Positions 19,281-30,023 of a stretch of DNA of 64,000 nt are shown here, piece after piece. Origin of the DNA: Lactifluus volemus. Taxonomy: Eukaryota; Basidiomycota; Agaricomycetes; Russulales; Russulaceae. A model generated the notes under the pieces. It was not told the DNA's origin. It ran no database searches and saw nothing but the letters and a program-made list of their open reading frames with translations. Position 1 is the first letter of the stretch, and each line of letters starts with the position of its first letter. Both the position numbers and the translations under genes were made by a program. The DNA lies in contig WTXI01000113.1 in NCBI GenBank assembly GCA_022376515.1, positions 1 through 64,000 of the forward strand, read 5' to 3'.

Positions 19281-19740
19281 CTAGTAGTCACCAAACATAT
19301 CGTCAAATTGCACGCCCGAAATCAAGCTCGGCTGATGTTGGGCGCCAGGTGGCGAGTTGCATTGGCCATCAGGACCAAAGTACCCCATGGGGCCATAGAG
19401 AGATGGGTGGAAAGAAGGAGCATCTGAAGCAGGGTGGTCGCAACGGGTCGATTGAGAGGGTTGGGTTCCGTATTGCCCACCCTGGTATATGCTATCTGAG
19501 ACGATCTAAAGAGGGGCTCAGTGAATGCTCGGGTAAGAAGGAAGGGCGACTCACGGGGTAGGCGGCGAAATCATAGGGAGGTGCAGCGTAGTTTACACTT
19601 GGCGCGTACTGATGTGGAGGATATGCACGCTGCGGCGCAGTGAAATCGGTTGAGGGTTGAGTCGGATACGAGTCTGTTGAGGGAGGGATGTTGTTGTTGG
19701 GGGAGACGGATGGGGCGAGGAGAGATGAGCGTGAACACTG
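19281..19740 (-). CDS. 3' part of a Pro/Gln/Tyr-rich host-like gene
   Basis: Minus-strand exons at about 19737-19555 and 19505-19281, split by a 49-nt intron (GTGAGT...TTTAG, 19554-19506) that keeps the frame. The first exon reads SPNNNIPPSTDSYPTQPS then APQRAYPPHQYAPSVNYAAP. The second reads SIYQGGQYGTQPSQS and ends VQFDDMFGDY-stop. Low-complexity QYP-rich tails of this kind are common in fungal transcription factors and RNA-binding proteins, but no DNA-binding domain is visible, so no function is assigned. A CTGTAG acceptor-like site precedes the first exon, and no upstream exons were recognised before inverted repeat B begins. The gypsy element inserted about 45 bp after the stop. Confidence 0.5.
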
Positions 19741-19884
19741 CTACAGCAGTAAAACAACAAGAAGCGTGACACTAAATGAGCTCGGCGGCGTTGACCGGCA
19801 TCTCGTCTCAAGGCAGAATGTCAGGAAAGGGGGAAAAATTCATGAAGCAGTGAGCTCACTATCTGTGCTGTAGACTCATTCTAT

Positions 19885-20298
19885 GAATTGAATCAGGCGA
19901 GCGGTACAATGAACACGATATAAATATCACAGTTTCTATTTGAGACTTGTTGTACATCGATACCGCGGGCCCAAACGTCAGTTGTAATTAACACCCGCTG
20001 AGTATAAAAGCTTAAGCAGAAGCGCATGTATCGAGGGGGAAAAAAACGTACGAGGTCCCACCACGGATGACGGCTTGCGTGATGGTGAGGGTGTCATAGA
20101 GGTCGCATAAGGTGTCATATTACGATGTGGGCGTCGATCGAACTCGAGATGGAGGACATGAGGCATGAAAGCCTTGAGGTGTTTGAGGTCACGAAAAACG
20201 AACGGGAAAGGGGGGTGCAACAAAGTTCCCACCCGAAACAACCAGACTAGGCGTCGAGGCAGCTCGTGATGGAGTCCGCACGGAGAGTGTGTCAGCAG
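19885..20298 (-). repeat. Inverted repeat B, left arm (outer part)
   Basis: About 410 bp matching the reverse complement of 29017-29640, with two deletions in this copy (roughly 150 and 60 bp). Shared landmarks are ccgcgggcccaaacgtcag, aggcgagcggtacaatgaac and gatggagtccgcacggagag. The arm is split by the hAT-like insertion and resumes at 23092-23178. Confidence 0.85.
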
Positions 20299-20631
20299 TA
20301 GTGATTGACACGGGTAACCCTGGGGTATCCCCAGAGGTACCCGTACCCGTACCCCGGAAAAACCCGTACCCCAGGCACGGGTACGGGAATCCCGCAGATA
20401 AACCTGCGGGTATCAGAAAAAACCCGTACCTGGTTGGTAAGGGTATGGATTCTCAAGCTTCTGCCACCTATGCTATTGATAGCTATGAAGAATGGCTGGC
20501 ACACCACAATGATCATTATGAATGCTATTAAAAAACATAGATAAATGCCAAATATACAATAATCTATGCATTCTGTTATAGTAGTAATACTCGATTGTCA
20601 TGGACAATGCCGGTGCACACGCTGTACCGCT

Positions 20632-21087
20632 TACAGCTGTTTGCAATGTAATAGACCAGATTTTGTCGCGTTCTCTTCAGAATTTTTGTTTACATTCGGC
20701 GCTGGTACAAACAAACTATGCCAAATATGGTGTACCATTGCCGTGCCGCCACTTGTTTGGTCCACCTTGGCAACAGAACGTGCCTTGGCTCAGGCCTGAG
20801 GGACTGACTTGTGTGGCTATTGTGCCTCCTCACTACCAATTTTCCTGTACATCTGTATACCTATATACTGTAGCTTGATGTACAAGAATATAATGGCTTA
20901 ATAAAAGAAACAAAGAAACTTTTATACTGAAGTGTGTGTCGTGCAGCCAGGCCAAGCTATGGGCAGAAATAACTAGTAGTTCAACATACCATATTTGGCA
21001 TAGTTTGTTTGTACCAGCGCTGAGTGTAAACAAAAATTCTGAAGAGAGCGCGACAAAATCTGGTCTATTACATTGCAAACAGCTGTA
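20632..21087. mobile_element. MITE with about 100-bp inverted repeats
   Basis: The arms 20632-20732 and 20987-21087 are near-perfect reverse complements, starting CAGCTGTTTGCAATGTAATA and preceded or followed by TA. TA duplication plus long inverted repeats and no gene fit a Tc1/mariner-type MITE nested in the hAT-like element. The class assignment is tentative. Confidence 0.65.
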
Positions 21088-21099
21088 AAGCTGCGCTCC

Positions 21100-21720
21100 T
21101 CACGAGACACAGTAGCATCGCCACCGCCACTGCTGCTGCCATCGGCACGCGACTCGGCAAGTTCTTGCACACTCTGCATGATCAAGGCTGTGCAGTCGCT
21201 GAACTTCCAGGGTGGGAATGCAATAGAGGAAAGGCCTAAAATTATGCAAAAGATGTCCAATAATTGATTGGGGTCGTGTTCGTAGTGTTACTGATGGTAG
21301 CCTTACTATGGAACAACTCATGTGGTTGAGTATCGCAAAGCCGCCCATGAAGGACTCAGAGGTGTGCTGGATGGTCTTCTCAAATTGCCACTCGAGATAG
21401 TAGCGAACCGAGGGTTGGAGGCGGAATTTTCATACCATGAATCAAACAAATCTTCCGGTGTTGCGGGTGGCGGGATGGGACGGAGCTCCGAGGGCACACA
21501 GCCAAACTCGAAGTCTCGGCGGGTTTGCGTTCCCGCGGACCTGGACAGAAGTGACAGATCCTTTCACGATGCAGCGGAACTATGACGACAGGAAAAGCAG
21601 AGCGGATCAAAGTCAGGGGCCGAAGTTCAGGAGACCAGAGACTTAGCACCGGGAGGTGGGAGACCACATTGAAACTTGGAAACACAGACTACGAGCGAGG
21701 AAAAAAAAAAAGATCACACA
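21100..21720 (-). other. Unassigned DNA inside the hAT-like element
   Basis: No complete gene. A minus-strand stretch near 21560-21500 (RRDFEFGCVPSE) weakly recalls the KFEFG(L)VPS region of SAICAR synthetase, which would fit the exon fragment at 21728-21830, but the similarity is too short to assert. The stretch 21270-21100 gives an unrecognised minus-strand frame. Confidence 0.25.
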
Positions 21721-21727
21721 CATTTTT

Positions 21728-21830
21728 TAGGATGACGTCGTAGGCAGATATGCGATCGGATGCGACAAAGAGAAGGTGGTTTGGTCTTGTCGCGTGCCGC
21801 ACGACGACGAGAGCGCCAATGTCGAGTGGG
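21728..21830 (-). pseudogene. SAICAR synthetase (ADE1-type) exon fragment captured by a transposon
   Basis: The minus strand reads NHLLFVASDRISAYDVILKN, ending at a plausible GTGTGT splice donor. This is the N-terminal signature of phosphoribosylaminoimidazole-succinocarboxamide synthetase (purine biosynthesis step 7: LFVATDRISAYDVI.EN). The ARGKVRDIY lead expected upstream is not clearly preserved and the following GIP...KG segment is missing, so this is only a fragment. It lies inside the hAT-like element between GC-rich sequences of no clear identity. I infer host-exon capture. Confidence 0.7.
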
Positions 21831-21959
21831 TCGGTCGCACGCGCGGTGGTAGCGAGTACGAGACATTCTATGGGTGCTGCGGCCAGACAGTTGAGGGTGA
21901 AGGTGACCTTGGCCCGCCCGACGGATGGTGCTACGAGGGGATGCACACGGTGAGTTATC

Positions 21960-22760
21960 CTGGCGCTGAAGCGCTGTAACCGCATATGCTGATTTGACTC
22001 TCTTGGCGACGACGGGATCACAGACGGACACAAAACGTGCGCGCTTCCGTGCCGACTCGACACCCTCAGAGGACATGCTGGTCTCCTGCCTCCAGCTCAA
22101 CTGTCACAACATTCGCACACACCTCCCAAAAGCAAGTGCCAGCCCGAGCATTCGAAACAAGTGCGCACGTCCGTCGCTGGGCGATGGTGGTGCCGCTGAT
22201 GATTGTGACGGCGACGGTGACTCTGAGGGTACGAAAGACACCGGGATCGCGGAGGAGGATGTCGCGGACCTCGGCTGCGGGTCACGGAGGTTGACGCCAT
22301 GCCCCTCGGTGGTGTCTGCGGCTGAGAAAGTGGGTTCTGAAGTTCGAACCTGCATGCACGCGACCGAACGCCAGTTGCGATGAACGTGCAGAGGTGGCAG
22401 GCAAGATCTTGAAGCACTTTGTGCATGCGTACTTTGCGGGTGACGTTGGGTCCAGAGAGGTGGAGGAGACGCGAGAGTGGCGTTGGGCCAGTTTGGGGTG
22501 CACCTTGCAGTTTGGGCGCCGAGGACAGGGTGGGACGCAGGAGCGGAAGCTACACGGAAGGTAGTGTTGACTGGCATTGAGAGGCTGAGCCCGGACTCTC
22601 ACGGAGGACAAGCGTCGAGGGCCGCCTCACACCTCGTGCACTTCACAACCTGGAAGGAATTCGTTGGACCTCTGGCACAAGAGGATTTTATTAATAATCA
22701 GCCTACCAGGTTGAAGGGGTTCTTGTACTGACTGGGATTTGATTTGTGAGCCCAATAATC
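21960..22760 (-). other. GC-rich low-complexity frames, possibly further captured fragments
   Basis: Several overlapping open frames on both strands with Ser/Pro/Arg/His-rich translations; none recognised. High GC without stops makes such frames expected by chance. Confidence 0.25.
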
Positions 22761-23091
22761 CCTCCTGAGGATTTACAGGCTCTGATTTGCGAGGCGCGTG
22801 TCGTGCTTGAAGGTGAAGGTGGGGCAAGGGTGAGGGATCAAGTTGAGAGAAGCGGCAAAAAAAAAATTGAAAGAGAGCAATGCTCCTGGGCAGCGTTCAG
22901 AAGTGCCCATAACCACATCAGAGTGGTGATGTGCAGCAGCTGTGAAGGAAGAAAACCCGTGCTGCGGGTACGGATCCCGTGGTCAGGGGTACGGGTTTGG
23001 CGCGGGCCGGCAAATCGATACCCGAGACCCCGGCCCGTGGATACCCTACCCGCAAACCCGGTGGGTATACCCTGACCCGTGTCAAACACTA

Positions 23092-23178
23092 GTCAGCAGA
23101 GGTCGAGATTGTGGTGGGGAGAGGGTTGAGCGTAAATTAGTCGGAAGGAAATGAGTCTCATTCCAAGTCGCGTAGGGA
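23092..23178 (-). repeat. Inverted repeat B, left arm (inner part)
   Basis: Continues the arm interrupted by the hAT-like element. 23092-23147 matches the reverse complement of 28967-29024 closely and similarity fades by about 23178 / 28933. Confidence 0.8.
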
Positions 23179-23364
23179 CTTAGCCTAATAGTGGTCCGAG
23201 AGATCCGGGCCGTCGCAGCTTTCAAGTTATCTCACATTTCTCTACTCGACTCCGAGCCAGCCATTGTCCGCACGTCCGCACTCTGTCCATCTCGAGCAGG
23301 GTCGACACGTAGTCTTCCTGTTTCGGGTGGGTCATCAGTTGCACCCCCCTCCCTTCCTTGCGGC

Positions 23365-24351
23365 ATGTCAATGGCCTCAAGTCGTTTCTCCTGGACCTTT
23401 TCTGCCGCCATAGCCCAAGGCGTTGGCCTCGTGAGTGTCTTGTTTACTTCCTCGGAATCAACGGCCTCATATGTTTTCAGCTGTTTCCACCAGCAAATAT
23501 GATTTCTGCTGGAATTGGAGTCCTCCTCTTGGTCATGTCTTTTCCCCTTTGGATATGCTATGTAACACCTAAGCCTTTAGGGGGCCAAAGATGTTAAAAC
23601 TAGCCAAGAAATACTCGCCACTCTCTTCGCTCGTATCAAAAGCTTTTTTGCTCATCTTGGAATTATACATCACGGTCCCACGTCGGGATCGACCGGCAGC
23701 GATCCGTATCATGGACACGAGCACACAGCCAAGCTTTGTGCTCGTTTCGTCTCACACCTATTTGCATGCCCCAAGGTGCCTCCACCCCCGGCGCCGCCGT
23801 CAATGACACCGACGCCGACGCCTCGGTTGGATCACTTTATCGCCTATGCGCTTCACCGCACAAGATTACATCAATCGGTCACGTTTGCCGCCCTGTACCT
23901 TTTACAACGGCTGAAAGCTCGCTTCCTTGCTGCGAAAGGCTCCTCAGGACACCGCCTATTTATTTCTGCTTTCATGCTGGCTTCCAAGATTATCTGTGAC
24001 GATACGTACTCTAACAAGTCGTGGTGTATCATCGGCCAAGGCATGTTTGCTCTTCGGGAGATCAACCAGATGGAGCGGGAGATGCGCTCCTATCTGGAGT
24101 GGCAATTGAACGTTGACCCGACGACGCTGCGAGACTTTGAGTCTCGTGTTCGTCATGACTTTGCCAGTCTGGGCCCCTATCGTACTCCCTCAGTCGGCGC
24201 CGGCGCCGTTCGCTCATCCGAGCACGAGTCACAACGTCAACTTGAGCTCGAGTTCTTCAATTCCGTCTTTCACAACTCGAGTTTCCGTTTCGAAGCATGC
24301 CCCACCGATTGTTCCGAGCCCTGCGATCCCATACCATTCCTCGCCGCCTGA
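23365..24351 (+). pseudogene. In-frame fusion: STAND Goodbye-domain fragment plus PHO80/PCL-like cyclin box
   Basis: Exons 23365-23430, 23481-23531 and 23581-24351 join in phase. The first part reads FSAAIAQGVGL, LFPPANMISAGIGVLLL, then AKDVKTSQEILATLFARIKS. From memory this matches the fungal STAND N-terminal 'Goodbye' domain (FSA.LGEGVGL.F.PA..I.AGIGVLL.AAKDV..S...L..LF.RI). Without a stop the frame continues into a PHO80/PCL-type cyclin box: HTAKLCARFVSHLFACP, FIAYALHRTRLHQSVTFAAL, SSGHRLFISAFMLASK, CDDTYSNKSW, FALREINQMEREM. Such cyclins partner Pho85-type kinases. The junction is near 23690. After SLGPYRTPS the cyclin's Ser/Pro-rich tail continues in another frame, so an indel near 24183 truncates this copy. 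The usual cyclin N terminus is replaced by the Goodbye fragment. Confidence 0.65.
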
Positions 24352-25158
24352 TACCCCCGAGGCCTCACATTCAGCCTCGACCTCTCCTGCGTCATCGGTA
24401 TCGCCACAGACGCCTCCCGATGCGCATGCGCCTGGATTCATCAAGGTCGCCTCGGCAGATTCGAGCCCAGTCGAGGGCTCATTGATTCCTCACGGCCATG
24501 GCCCGATACCCATGTCTGTCAAGCCCGCAAAGAGTGTCCAGTCAGCAGCAGCAGCAGCAGCAGCTTGTTCGATTGTCGCTCCTCAAAAGCCAAAGAGTGC
24601 GCATGATCAGTTTGCTTATGCAACCCGGGCTGTCTGGTGAATCGCGCTTCTCTGGTGTCCACTCTTTTTTTGGGTTCTGGTCGGTTCCTCCATCTCGTGC
24701 GGGATCAACGCATTGCCTTCCTGCCCTGGATGAAAAGTCTGTTGCCCCCCCTCTCCTCTTTCAACATGTCGATGATATGTTCAACCACCCTGTTGCCAGT
24801 GTCATATCGATTACGATGCCAGGGGGACAAGCCGACGAAGCCGAAAACGAATGCGCCGATGCGAGCGAAGAGGCGGACGCTCGAAGCTGTCTCCAGGGTT
24901 TCTTCCCCCGCCTCTATCCGGTCATGGAAATCCCCTGACGTTCCTTCCTCTGATATCTATGCCCCTGCTCGTAGTGTCGAGCCGTTCATATCGACGGCAA
25001 GGAATCGTTCCATGTTGAATAGTTCACTTGTCTCTTCTCATTCATCACTCGCCTCGGACCCCTACACTCCTTCACGGCGCACTCAGAACGTATCCGTAGC
25101 ATCTATGTCGATGTTGGTGCACCCGACCGTTCGTGTGCCCGTTCATGATGCAGACTGA
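24113..25158 (+). pseudogene. Displaced C-terminal region of the cyclin gene
   Basis: From about 24183 the frame shifts to PIVLPQSAPAPFAHPSTS and a Ser/Pro-rich tail (SASTSPASSVSPQTPPDAHA, then SAAAAAAACS from a CAG run at 24543-24562), stopping at 24640. A further open stretch ends VRVPVHDAD at 25158. Ser/Pro-rich tails are normal for fungal PCL-like cyclins. The segment 24690-24780 (PSRAGSTHCLP...SVAPP) resembles 23294-23350 and 29070-29105, suggesting duplicated exon pieces. Exon structure beyond 24640 is uncertain. Confidence 0.4.
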
Positions 25159-25277
25159 TCTCAGGGCCGTCGATGTGTGAACTTGAAAGTATAAAGCAGA
25201 CACTGTAATTGGTATGAATCATGAAGCAAAACGCAGCAATCCAGATACCTAATTCTGTAGTACATAAAAGAATGCAT

Positions 25278-28200
25278 CTATGAGGGAAATATCTCTTTAC
25301 AGCGTAAAAATAAATCACCAGTGTGATCAGCAACATCCATCACATAATAATCACCTGCCCTTCTGAAATCTTGAATTATAGGAGCCCCACGGACAATTGT
25401 CTGTGCAAAGATGAACTCCGTAATGTTTGGCCTAGCACGGATGCGGTGGAGTCTCAGATCACGATCCTTAGCAGTATGTGTGCCGATATGTGCATCCAGT
25501 GGCTGCACAAGACAAATTGGGTAGGTAGTGTTGGCAACAGAGCAAGTGAAGATGAGGAGTAATTGTGCAAAGAAGTAACCATTTGTGTGCGCACAATTAC
25601 ACAGTCCCGTCGTTCCCTATTGTGAAAAGAGGGACTGCAATACAAAGGTCGACGTATTGCTTCCAGTCAACCTTTGATTCATAGACCACCCTGATGGACC
25701 GGTACTCCATGACCTGAGCCATATCAGAAAACTGCTCAAGAAAGACAAATACCACACACCTGGTCATCAAGATGGAACTTTATCACACCTGGTAAGTCCT
25801 CGTGGTTGCCACAAGCTCATTTGTCAGCCAGGTGGAAAGCCGAGCATGCAAGGCACCTCCAAAGGCACTGAGGGAAGCGAAAGTGTTTTTGACTGTTGGG
25901 AGCGCAGTGTAACTTGGCTAGCCACAAACACTTTACCCTGCAACTCCAAGCCTTGTGTGATGCTAGAGGAAGGAACTGAAGGGCCTGGTGAAGGTTCAAA
26001 GGGATTGCCTCCACTGGTGACATCAGAACTTGCCAATATCATCAACCTCATCAATCTGGCTGCGAATCAGTGAGGCAACAAGTAATATGCTCAATCCTCA
26101 AGATCTAAGCAAGAGTTTGCTAGTGTTAGCTAGCTTAAAGTAAGAACCTGTATAACTTGCCTGAGTAGCAACATTCTTGAAGTTTGTTTGCCTAGCAAAT
26201 GATTTCTTGAGTGGCCCATGAAGTTTCTCATTTGGTTTGTATTGTAGTTGCGAGAAGCACCTTGGCCTCAATGTCGTCAAAGCTGTGTACCAATGCATGC
26301 ATCTTGGGGAAATTCAATTCTTGGGTGGTCCACCATCCATTGGTATGGATATATCAATATATTCCTAATTAAAACTGTCACAAACCTCAGATGTCATGAA
26401 TGAATCTAAAAACTGTACCTGCATAAGCTGACCAAATCTAGTGAGTTCACATCGACCAGTAGCGATTGTATCAGCCGTATGTTCCTCAAATGAAAGGTAC
26501 AAGTCAACAATGGTAAAGCTCCGCAAGCAGCGAAGCAGTTGCCATCCTTCTTTGTCATGTCGTGGGATGACATTGTGTGCAACAAACACAATAATCTGCA
26601 CCTCTAAGTATTAGTGAAGGTCTGGGACATTGAAGCACTAGCATACCTTTGATATATCCTCATATTTTGTCCCATCAGTAAATGCTACTTCCATAACCTG
26701 CTGAAAGTGGTTCAGACCACTCCAGCGAGGGACAGCACAAAACCTGAAGGGGGGTAGATAATTAAGCAGCACAAAGTTTTAGTAATATGGTCTTACTTAC
26801 TGGGCATCAATCTGTGCTGCTTCCCGGCGGCCATACCCAGAAATTAAGGCTTTGAATTGTTCCCAAAGATGATGGCCAAATAGACCACTGTTGTTTGAAT
26901 GAAGCCGGTCAAATGACAGTGCACGGTGTGGGTCAGAATTCTGTAATGACCAGAATACATTCTGTCACAAATAGTCAGAAGATATACAGTATATTTTAAA
27001 GTGCCTTACATCAACACTGCGAAGTCCATGTTCTGAGAGGAATGTATCACGCTGAGCTGCTGTTTTGAGACTTCTTGCTTGGTGAACAAGCTCTTGAGAC
27101 TGAGTTGCAGTTCTGTGGGGCCAGATCTTGGTGCCAGTGATGTTGCTAAGCTCATCTGATTTGACCAAGCAGACAGGACATGGGAACTTTGATGTTGTTC
27201 CACGGATAAGAGACATAACACACCTGATAACATAAAACTTTAAATCAGTTACAGGGAGTGCAATAACAAGACAAACGAACTGTTCTTCATAATCTGCAGA
27301 CAGAATGAGGACAGTGGGAAAGAGCCACCGCTTGATGCCATCCCCACATTTAAGCCAACAACCCATCTTTGAATGATCAACAATTGATTGGACCACAACA
27401 CGAAATGATTCATGCCACACAGCTCGCTTGAAATTTACAAATTGGGGCTTCCCGTCCTCCTTGGGATCATTTTTGACCTAACAAACAGTTATGAAATATG
27501 CAAAAGAAGTCATAAGGTTGAGGACATACAATTGGAAGCCACCCAACAACACGCCCACCACCAAAACCATTGCTATTCCGAATACTGGCAGGGAGGTTGG
27601 CACAGCGTGCAACAACAGGATAACCCATTGTTGTGCCAAAGCTAGAGAGCTTGGTTTTGTCAGCATACAATATGAGGCCCAGGGGACTGCCACCCTCAGG
27701 AATCTGTGACTGGCAATGTGTGCGTGCAATTAACAACAGCCGCATGTGCACTAGACTTTAGCACAGCCATACCTGTACATTCCAGAAAGCTTCTGCTGAC
27801 CAGGGCTCATGAAACACACGGACTTTTGATTCGCCACTACACCGGTAGATCTTCTCTGCATCCCAGTGGAAGTGTGGTGCAAGTTGTGGGTCTTGAACAA
27901 GATCTGTTGCCCATTCCCAAAGTGCACGATGAGGCACATCATATGCCACTTGTCTATCCAAGTATGGTACAGATATAGTCGCCACCTCAAACTAGTTCCT
28001 GATAAGTAAATCTTTTGCGACAATATTGCTCAACAACTTACTGGTGTCAACTTCAATGATGCACGCTCCCAAGCAGCTAGGACCTCAGAATAGCTTGTCA
28101 GTGTCAGTGTCCCCTTGCCACTGACACACCGGTTGACAAGCTTTATGAGTTTATCAGATAAATCTTTGCTTATCCCACCTTCCAAGAGGATCTCTGACAG

Positions 28201-28811
28201 TAAAAAGTCCTCATGTGTATTAAAGAAGGGTGCCCAAGGCTCAGCGTGAGGTACCACACGGGAGGGCCACCACCATAGTTCTCAGCAGGGAAAGTCTCTG
28301 CACACCTGTGACTACGAGGGTGATATTCAGTTTGAATTTCATATGTTGTGGCAGGGTCATGCTGAGGTGTTGCAAAATAGTCATCCCCGCTTTGATGACT
28401 TGGAGGCACTACAAGACAAATAAGATGGGATCAACAGTTTTAAACAATTGAATCTATTCCATACCTGTACTTTCTGGTGGTGTGTCAACTCCAGAGAAGT
28501 CAAAATCTTGATACATCAGTGGTGCCTCATCCGTGATCGGGTTTGATGCTTGGTGAAAGTGGCCACATGGTTCCTGAAGGTTAGAACCTATTGGTGTGGC
28601 ACACCAAGCACCACATACCTGAAAACTTTGTCTGTAGTCTTCCCTTCATCTCCCTTTCATACTCAGCCAAGCCTTCTTCCTCTTTCTGGTCCCTCTCACA
28701 CTTTCGAGTGTGAGCCACAAGTGCCTGAGAGCGATAGAGGACCCCGCAGTTGGGGCATGGCCTTTTCCCTGCTGATGATGATTTCTTAGCAGATCTTGAG
28801 GCTTTAGGCAT
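25278..28811 (-). pseudogene. Plavaka-family transposase, spliced, frameshifted
   Basis: The minus strand starts MPKASRSAKKSS (28811) with an N-terminal zinc finger (CPNCGVLYRSQALVAHTRKC). Then come QDPQLAPHFHWDAEKIYR, VRVFHEPWSAEAFW, GLILYADKTKLSSFGT, GYPVVARCANLPASIRN, GGGRVVGWLP, WHESFRVVVQSIVDHSK, LILSADYEEQFV, FPCPVCLVKSDELS, PKMHALVHSFDDI, PNEKLHGPLKKSF and finally GDYYVMDVADHTGDLFL (end 25278). Order and spacing are those of Plavaka transposases (DNA transposons of the CMC/CACTA-related group common in Agaricomycetes). Many short introns separate the blocks. Single-base losses around 26310-26225 (near PPKN and SRNYNTKPNEK) shift the frame at least three times, so this copy is probably inactive. 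It is the only transposase seen in the 23.7-kb element. Confidence 0.85.
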
Positions 28812-28862
28812 GATCTAAATGGAGGGAAGTGCACAGTGAGGGTTGCAAGGAAGAACAAAGGG

Positions 28863-28925
28863 GTGAGCACGAGAGATCAAAGGGGGGGACAAGTAATCAA
28901 AGTCTTGATGTCGCAGCGAAGTCTC
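28863..28925 (+). repeat. Direct repeat C, first copy
   Basis: About 55 bp, GCACGAGAGATCAAAGG...AATCAAAGTCTTGATGTCGCAG, repeated with differences at about 30146-30200. It lies between the Plavaka start and inverted repeat B. Confidence 0.7.
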
Positions 28926-28932
28926 CGGGAAA

Positions 28933-29640
28933 TTTACATTCACGTGACTTAGAAAAGACCCGTATCCTTCCGACTAACTTACGCTCAACCCTCTCCCCAC
29001 CACAATCTCGACCTCTGCTGACACACTCTCCGTGCGGACTCCATCACGAGCTGCCTCGACGCCTAGTCTGGTTGTTTCGGGTGGGAACTCTGTTGCACCC
29101 CCCCTTCCCGTTCGTTTTTCGTGACCTCAAACACCTCAAGGCTTTCATGCCTCATGTCCTCCATCTCAAGTTCGATCGACGCCCACATCGTAATATGACA
29201 CCTTATGCGACCTCTATGACACCCTCACCATCACGCACGCCGTCATCCGTGGTGGGACCTCGTACGTTTTTTCCCCCTCGATACATGCGCTTCTGCTGAA
29301 GCTTTTATACTCAGGCATGTGTTAATTACAACTGACGTTTGGGCCCGCGGTATCGATATACAACAAGTCTCTGGTCATTAACTATGATCTACCAGCGTAA
29401 GTGACCATTGGCTGTCGATATCTCATCCTCCAAATAGAAACCTTGATGATTATATTCATTGTATCGGTGGTCGGTTTGGCCGCAAAAGTGTTGCCATTAA
29501 CGTGCGTCGTAGTGGCAACGTGATTATATGCCTACTGATTTAACTGCACTATTCTAGTTTGTGACTGGACGCCGTTCGAATTCTACGGGATATAGGTTCG
29601 CGGATGTGTTGTGTTCATTGTACCGCTCGCCTGATTTAGA
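28933..29640 (+). repeat. Inverted repeat B, right arm
   Basis: The fuller arm of inverted repeat B (partner 19885-20298 plus 23092-23178, hAT-like insertion excluded). The segment 29375-29605 is mostly deleted in the left arm. It contains an open frame (HLKAFMPHVLHL, NMTPYATSMTPSPSR) also present in the left arm at 20241-19978; no family was recognised. It preserves the empty target site of the hAT-like element. Confidence 0.85.
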
Positions 29641-30020
29641 GTCGGCGGCCTGAACGTGACCTGGGATGGATCACTGACATGCACTCTCCGTCGCTCCCCG
29701 TTGGGGCGGACGAGGAGCCTTTCTCGCAATCGGACGAGAGTGGCACGGTTCGCGCGTTTTTGCCATATCTGATGAGGGAACCATGTATGAGGAGTTGGGT
29801 GTCGCCCCCCCACCGCATGACTATGTCGACGCGCTTGGAGAGCCGATCGACCCCGCTCGGTTCGACGATGGGTTGTTATCTGGAGCTCTGAGGAGGTGTG
29901 GAGCGTCGAGGCTGCTCATGTCGTGCAGTTTCGCATTGCGCCGGCGCGGCGTTTCGCAATTGGGCACTGCAGTAATATGTTATGTTTTGGATGTCCACGA
30001 AGAATTAACTTCCTTTCATG
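29641..30020 (+). other. Unassigned coding-like fragment
   Basis: Two adjoining plus-strand frames, VGADEEPFSQSDESGTVRAF (about 29700-29775) and MYEELGVAPPPHDYVDALG (29783 onward, to LLSGALRRCGAS), look like one protein piece separated by a frameshift or small intron. I do not recognise it. It has no counterpart in the left half of the element. Confidence 0.3.
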
Positions 30021-30023
30021 CAA

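Larger units (their letters stand above)
20299..23091. mobile_element. hAT-like non-autonomous element with 8-bp target duplication
   Basis: The 17-bp ends are TAGTGATTGACACGGGT (20299-20315) and, reverse complement of 23075-23091, TAGTGTTTGACACGGGT. The octamer GTCAGCAG flanks both sides (20291-20298 and 23092-23099). The uninterrupted site, with one GTCAGCAG, is present in the other arm of inverted repeat B at about 29020-29030 (reverse complement). Terminal TAGNG and an 8-bp duplication fit hAT. Both ends carry GGTACCCG/ACCCGTACC subterminal repeats. No transposase frame is seen; instead it carries a MITE and a host-gene fragment. Confidence 0.88.

Noticed and set aside
20299..20455. Telomere-like or simple satellite (ACCCGTACCC repeats)
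   Set aside because: The repeats are confined to the two subterminal regions of the hAT-like element and are not the fungal TTAGGG telomere repeat.
22104..22577. 157-codon Ser/Pro-rich minus-strand frame in the hAT-like element
   Set aside because: Overlaps several equally long frames on both strands in GC-rich sequence; no family match.
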